Positions 61,669-64,000 of a DNA stretch of 64,000 bases are shown here, piece after piece. The stretch lies in assembly GCF_003269035.1 (NCBI RefSeq), contig NZ_QLTK01000012.1, positions 117,884 through 181,883 on the forward strand, in the 5' to 3' direction. The position numbers and the translations under genes are program-made. The notes under the pieces were generated by a model that saw only the letters and a program-made list of their open reading frames with translations, made no database searches and had not been told where the DNA came from. This DNA comes from Paraburkholderia bryophila. Lineage in GTDB: Bacteria > Pseudomonadota > Gammaproteobacteria > Burkholderiales > Burkholderiaceae. Positions within the stretch are counted from its first letter, which is position 1. Every line of letters starts with the position of its first letter.

Positions 61669-62391
61669 ATGACCAGACTCTTCGCCTACCTTCGCGTATC
61701 CACTGCGGACCAGACGACTGAAAATCAAATCCAAGAGATCACGTCTGCCGGATTCACTGTCACGCCGCAACGCGTCGTAGCAGAAACGATTTCGGGATCA
61801 GTTCCCGCTTTCGAGCGAAAGGGATTTGCGAAGCTGGTAGATCGTCTGGAACATGCCGATGTCTTGGTTGTGACCCGACTCGATAGATTGGGCCGCAATG
61901 CGATGGATGTTCGCGCAACGGTCGAACGTCTCGATGCCATCGGCGTCCGTGTCCATTGTCTGGCACTCGGCGGGGTAGACCTGACTAGCGCAGCAGGGAA
62001 GATGACGATGGGCGTGATTAGCGCCGTCGCTGAATTCGAGCGCGACTTGCTGATTGAACGTACTCAGGCCGGTCTTCGACGTGCAAAGTCCGAAGGGAAG
62101 ACATTCGGGCGTCCTTCCGCACTGACGGAAGCGCAGCGTGCGACCGTTATCGAACAACTGAATGCCGGTGTGTCCGTCGCGCAGATTGCGCGTGAGATGA
62201 GGACCAGTCGCCAAACCATCATGCGTGTTCGTGCAGGTCTATCAGTGGCAAGTGCCGATTTGAATGCGAGTGTTGGCACTGCGCGTCTGGCTGAAGAGAA
62301 AGAATCCGTCGAACAAGGCCGACTTGGACCAGATGGGGTGCCGTGCGCACTGATTGACTGGTCAGACCGTCGCAAGTCACGCGGCGCATGA
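61669..62391 (+). CDS. Serine recombinase (resolvase/invertase family)
   Basis: A 240-residue small serine recombinase, started at ATG 61669. The catalytic Ser11 lies in FAYLRVSTADQ, the arginine cluster in VVTRLDRLGRN, and the E helix region at SAVAEFERDLLIERTQAGL. The C-terminal helix-turn-helix (TEAQRATVIEQLNAGVSVAQ, then EMRTSRQTIMRVRAG) binds the site, and a 45-residue extra tail follows. It may resolve or invert DNA within the island, using the sites just upstream. It is too small to be a large serine integrase. Confidence 0.92.
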   Translation: MTRLFAYLRVSTADQTTENQIQEITSAGFTVTPQRVVAETISGSVPAFERKGFAKLVDRLEHADVLVVTRLDRLGRNAMDVRATVERLDAIGVRVHCLALGGVDLTSAAGKMTMGVISAVAEFERDLLIERTQAGLRRAKSEGKTFGRPSALTEAQRATVIEQLNAGVSVAQIAREMRTSRQTIMRVRAGLSVASADLNASVGTARLAEEKESVEQGRLGPDGVPCALIDWSDRRKSRGA

Positions 62392-62440
62392 ACACCACAC
62401 GTGCCAGATGGACCCGCTTCTGACGCCTGAGGTCACACAG

Positions 62441-62743
62441 CTAACCGGCTAACTCATCAATGAAAGCAATCACCTTCGTGCGTTGCCGTTTCGGCAGTCT
62501 GTGATACTTCAGCAGAAGTTCGGCTTCGTCGTCCTCGACGGCGTGGAAGTAAGCCACGGGCGTTTTAAGTACGGCAGCGATCCTCTCGACAAGCTGCGCA
62601 TCCGGCACTCGCTTACCAAGTTCATATCGATTCATGCGTGCGCTGGCCGACATCGGGTCAAGTTCGGCTTCGATGCCCAACTTTTCTTGTGACAGCCCGG
62701 CACGCTGACGCGCCTGTTTCAGCCGTTTTGCAAATACGGACAT
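62441..62743 (-). CDS. XRE-family transcriptional regulator
   Basis: A 100-residue protein with a Cro/CI-type helix-turn-helix (FAKRLKQARQRAGLSQEKLG, then MNRYELGKRVPDAQLVERIA) and a short helical C-terminus. It converges with the recombinase gene. A perfect 15-bp palindrome sits about 60 bp upstream of its start, and a decamer from it recurs before the recombinase gene, so it probably represses itself and perhaps the recombinase. Confidence 0.88.
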   Translation of the reverse strand: MSVFAKRLKQARQRAGLSQEKLGIEAELDPMSASARMNRYELGKRVPDAQLVERIAAVLKTPVAYFHAVEDDEAELLLKYHRLPKRQRTKVIAFIDELAG

Positions 62744-62801
62744 ATCCAGCCTTCAGTGGGGGCGAAGACAGGAATCGTCGGTTTTTGGCATTTGCCTGAT
62801 G

Positions 62802-62816
62802 CTACCAATTTGGTAG
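62802..62816. promoter_or_regulatory. Palindromic operator candidate upstream of the XRE gene
   Basis: CTACCAATTTGGTAG is a perfect palindrome apart from its central base. TGGTAGTATT from its right half (62811-62820) recurs exactly at 61627-61636 between the recombinase sites. Confidence 0.6.
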
Positions 62817-62915
62817 TATTGCGCGTTTGTCAAGTGGTGCTGGAACGCCGTTGATCGCCGCAAGCGGGCTTGGCGGCCTTCCAGCAGGGAAATCGAGAAT
62901 CAAAGGGGGACCTAA

Positions 62916-63929
62916 ATGAAAAAATGTTTGTTCTGTGCCGAGGATATTCAGGACGCTGCGCTTCGATGCAAACACTGCGGTGCCGATCTGGCCGCCGCAG
63001 TTGCGAAGGAGCGTGCCGCCGTCAAGGAAGCGAAGAATGAGAAGAAAGATGCAAAGGGCTTTGCCATCTTGGGCGCATTGCCGTTCGTGGGCATAGCGTT
63101 CTGGGCGTTCAAGACGGTCGGGATCAAGTACGCCGCACTGGTCGCAGTGTTCGCCGTTGCGTACCTGATCCTCGGACCAAAGGTGTACAAGTTCGCGAAT
63201 AGTATTCGGAAGAGTTCAAGGCCGAGTGTGATTGTTGCTACGAGTGCCAGTGACTACATCGATCAACAATTCTTCTGGAACTTCGTGCCGCAACTCGTTG
63301 GCATGGGTCTTTTGCTTGTCGTCCTGATGGTGCCGCTGGCAGTGCTACTGCCACTCAACGGCATGGTTACAGGCGTGCTGAGCCCACAGGCAACAACGGC
63401 AGAGTCTGCGTCTGCGGCTCCGTCCACGGTGCAGACCAGCGCTAACCCGGCGTCAGATGCACAGGTTGCCGAACAACAGCAACCTGCGGCGTCTGGTCCA
63501 TCCGCAACCGAAGCTGTTACGTCCGCGTCCGATGCTATTCCTGCAACTGACAACGCCGTCCAGCAATCAGCGGCGTCTCAGCCCGTTGTCGCCGAAGCAG
63601 TGGCGTCGCAGGCTGAGGGCGCACAACCGCAACCGCAGGTGATGAATGTTGCCGAACACGCAGATGCGAAACCTGCCGCACAACCGGTGCCATCCGCCGC
63701 CATCGTCGCGTCCTTTGATTGTGCCAAGGCATCGTCGCAGATTGAGACGCTTATCTGTTCTTCGCCTGAGACTGCGCATGCGGACCGGCGTTTAGCAGCG
63801 GCGTACAGTGCCGCCCGCGCGAAATCGAGTGATCCGATTACCCTGAAGGTGGATCAACGTAACTGGCTGACGACCGAGCGCAACGCGTGCACTGATGCTG
63901 CCTGCTTGTTGATTTGCACGGAATCCTGA
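62916..63929 (+). CDS. Zinc-ribbon membrane protein with LprI-like C-terminus, probably truncated
   Basis: A 337-residue protein with AGGGGGA before the ATG. Domains: an N-terminal zinc ribbon (Cys4, Cys7, Cys18, Cys21), two membrane helices (about 48-90) and a third (about 127-155), an Ala/Ser/Gln/Pro-rich linker (about 157-265) and a DUF1311/LprI-like domain (FDCAKASSQIETLICSSPET, then AHADRRLAAAYSAARAKSS, then VDQRNWLTTERNACTDAACL). The LprI domain inhibits lysozyme in other proteins. After DAACL the usual final helix is missing, replaced by LICTES from the IS-like terminus. Confidence 0.75.
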   Translation: MKKCLFCAEDIQDAALRCKHCGADLAAAVAKERAAVKEAKNEKKDAKGFAILGALPFVGIAFWAFKTVGIKYAALVAVFAVAYLILGPKVYKFANSIRKSSRPSVIVATSASDYIDQQFFWNFVPQLVGMGLLLVVLMVPLAVLLPLNGMVTGVLSPQATTAESASAAPSTVQTSANPASDAQVAEQQQPAASGPSATEAVTSASDAIPATDNAVQQSAASQPVVAEAVASQAEGAQPQPQVMNVAEHADAKPAAQPVPSAAIVASFDCAKASSQIETLICSSPETAHADRRLAAAYSAARAKSSDPITLKVDQRNWLTTERNACTDAACLLICTES

Positions 63930-64000
63930 CCCACCCTGCGTAGTAATTTGCATCGAATATTGACCCACGTAGAACACTGACCTGCTCGGCAACGGGCGGG
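63913..64000. mobile_element. IS-like terminus (probable IS21-family end) at the window edge
   Basis: Two related direct repeats 34 bp apart, TTTGCACGGAATCCTGACCC (from 63913) and TTTGCATCGAATATTGACCC (from 63947), end the window. Repeated terminal sites of this kind are typical of IS21-family ends, and the wording is familiar from Burkholderia copies. No transposase is visible because the sequence stops. It interrupts the 3' end of the LprI-like gene. Confidence 0.5.

Larger units (their letters stand above)
45709..64000. mobile_element. Genomic island adjoining tRNA-Ala(CGC), right end beyond the window
   Basis: Right of the tRNA the sequence is visibly less GC-rich, codon third positions are less biased, and gene content switches to restriction-modification, candidate defence pairs, a primase-helicase replication protein, a serine recombinase, an XRE regulator and an IS-like terminus. 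No tyrosine integrase lies next to the tRNA, and I found no second copy of the tRNA 3' end to define the other att site. The element therefore extends past 64000 or is partly degraded. The extent given is only what is visible. Confidence 0.7.

Overview
The window reads as a chromosomal segment of a betaproteobacterium of the Burkholderiales, most likely Paraburkholderia or Burkholderia. This is inferred from the high GC content with G/C-ending third codon positions, the gene families (DUF4148 protein, BpH3-type H-NS, high-potential iron-sulfur protein, rsmI-yraN-diaA-dolP neighbourhood) and a Burkholderia-type dispersed intergenic repeat near 7.35-7.44 kb. No species can be assigned from the sequence alone.

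Bases 1 to about 45.7 kb look like core or stable accessory chromosome. A leftward operon (6988 to 1) encodes a molybdenum hydroxylase of the form II CO-dehydrogenase-like type (coxS-coxL-coxM) with its maturation set (coxD, coxE, coxG, xdhC-like). Next come an APC amino-acid permease, a NarL-type two-component pair and ferredoxin-NADP reductase. A galactofuranose/galactose-type ABC transporter (ytfQ-ytfR-ytfT-yjfF) follows with its LacI-family regulator and a divergent aldose 1-epimerase; AT-rich palindromic operators flank the regulator gene. From 20 to 45 kb are mostly single genes: EEP hydrolase, orphan AAA+ ATPase, FAD oxidoreductase, HiPIP, a broken MFS gene, amidase, dienelactone hydrolase, nitronate monooxygenase, a LivJ-type binding protein, JmjC/cupin protein, a (Pro-Thr)n lipoprotein, MFS transporter, HugZ-like protein, H-NS, CDF transporter, Lrp regulator, exonuclease plus MBL hydrolase, a candidate structured RNA, rlpA, and the rsmI | yraN-diaA-dolP-cytochrome c block.

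A tRNA-Ala(CGC) at 45633-45708 marks a sharp boundary. Everything to its right looks like a genomic island: lower GC, different codon use, and defence or mobility genes. It carries a giant single-chain Type ISP-like restriction-modification enzyme; a two-gene operon of a restriction-like nuclease and a phosphoribosyltransferase-like protein; about 2.1 kb of non-coding DNA with strongly biased words and an internal diverged duplication; a primase-helicase replication protein behind a near-consensus promoter; a HEPN-like protein paired with a two-helix membrane protein; a secreted protein paired with an (Asn-Gly)n membrane protein; a serine recombinase with its own repeated sites; an XRE regulator with a palindromic operator; and a zinc-ribbon/LprI-like protein whose 3' end appears cut by an IS-like terminus at the right edge. 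No tyrosine integrase and no second att copy are visible, so the island continues past the window or has lost its integrase.

The best candidates for undescribed systems are the nuclease/PRTase-like pair (51188-52827), the patterned non-coding region next to the replication gene (about 52.9-54.9 kb), the HEPN-like/2TM pair (58749-59811) and the secreted/(NG)n membrane pair (60021-61282). Their functions are inference from motifs and context only.
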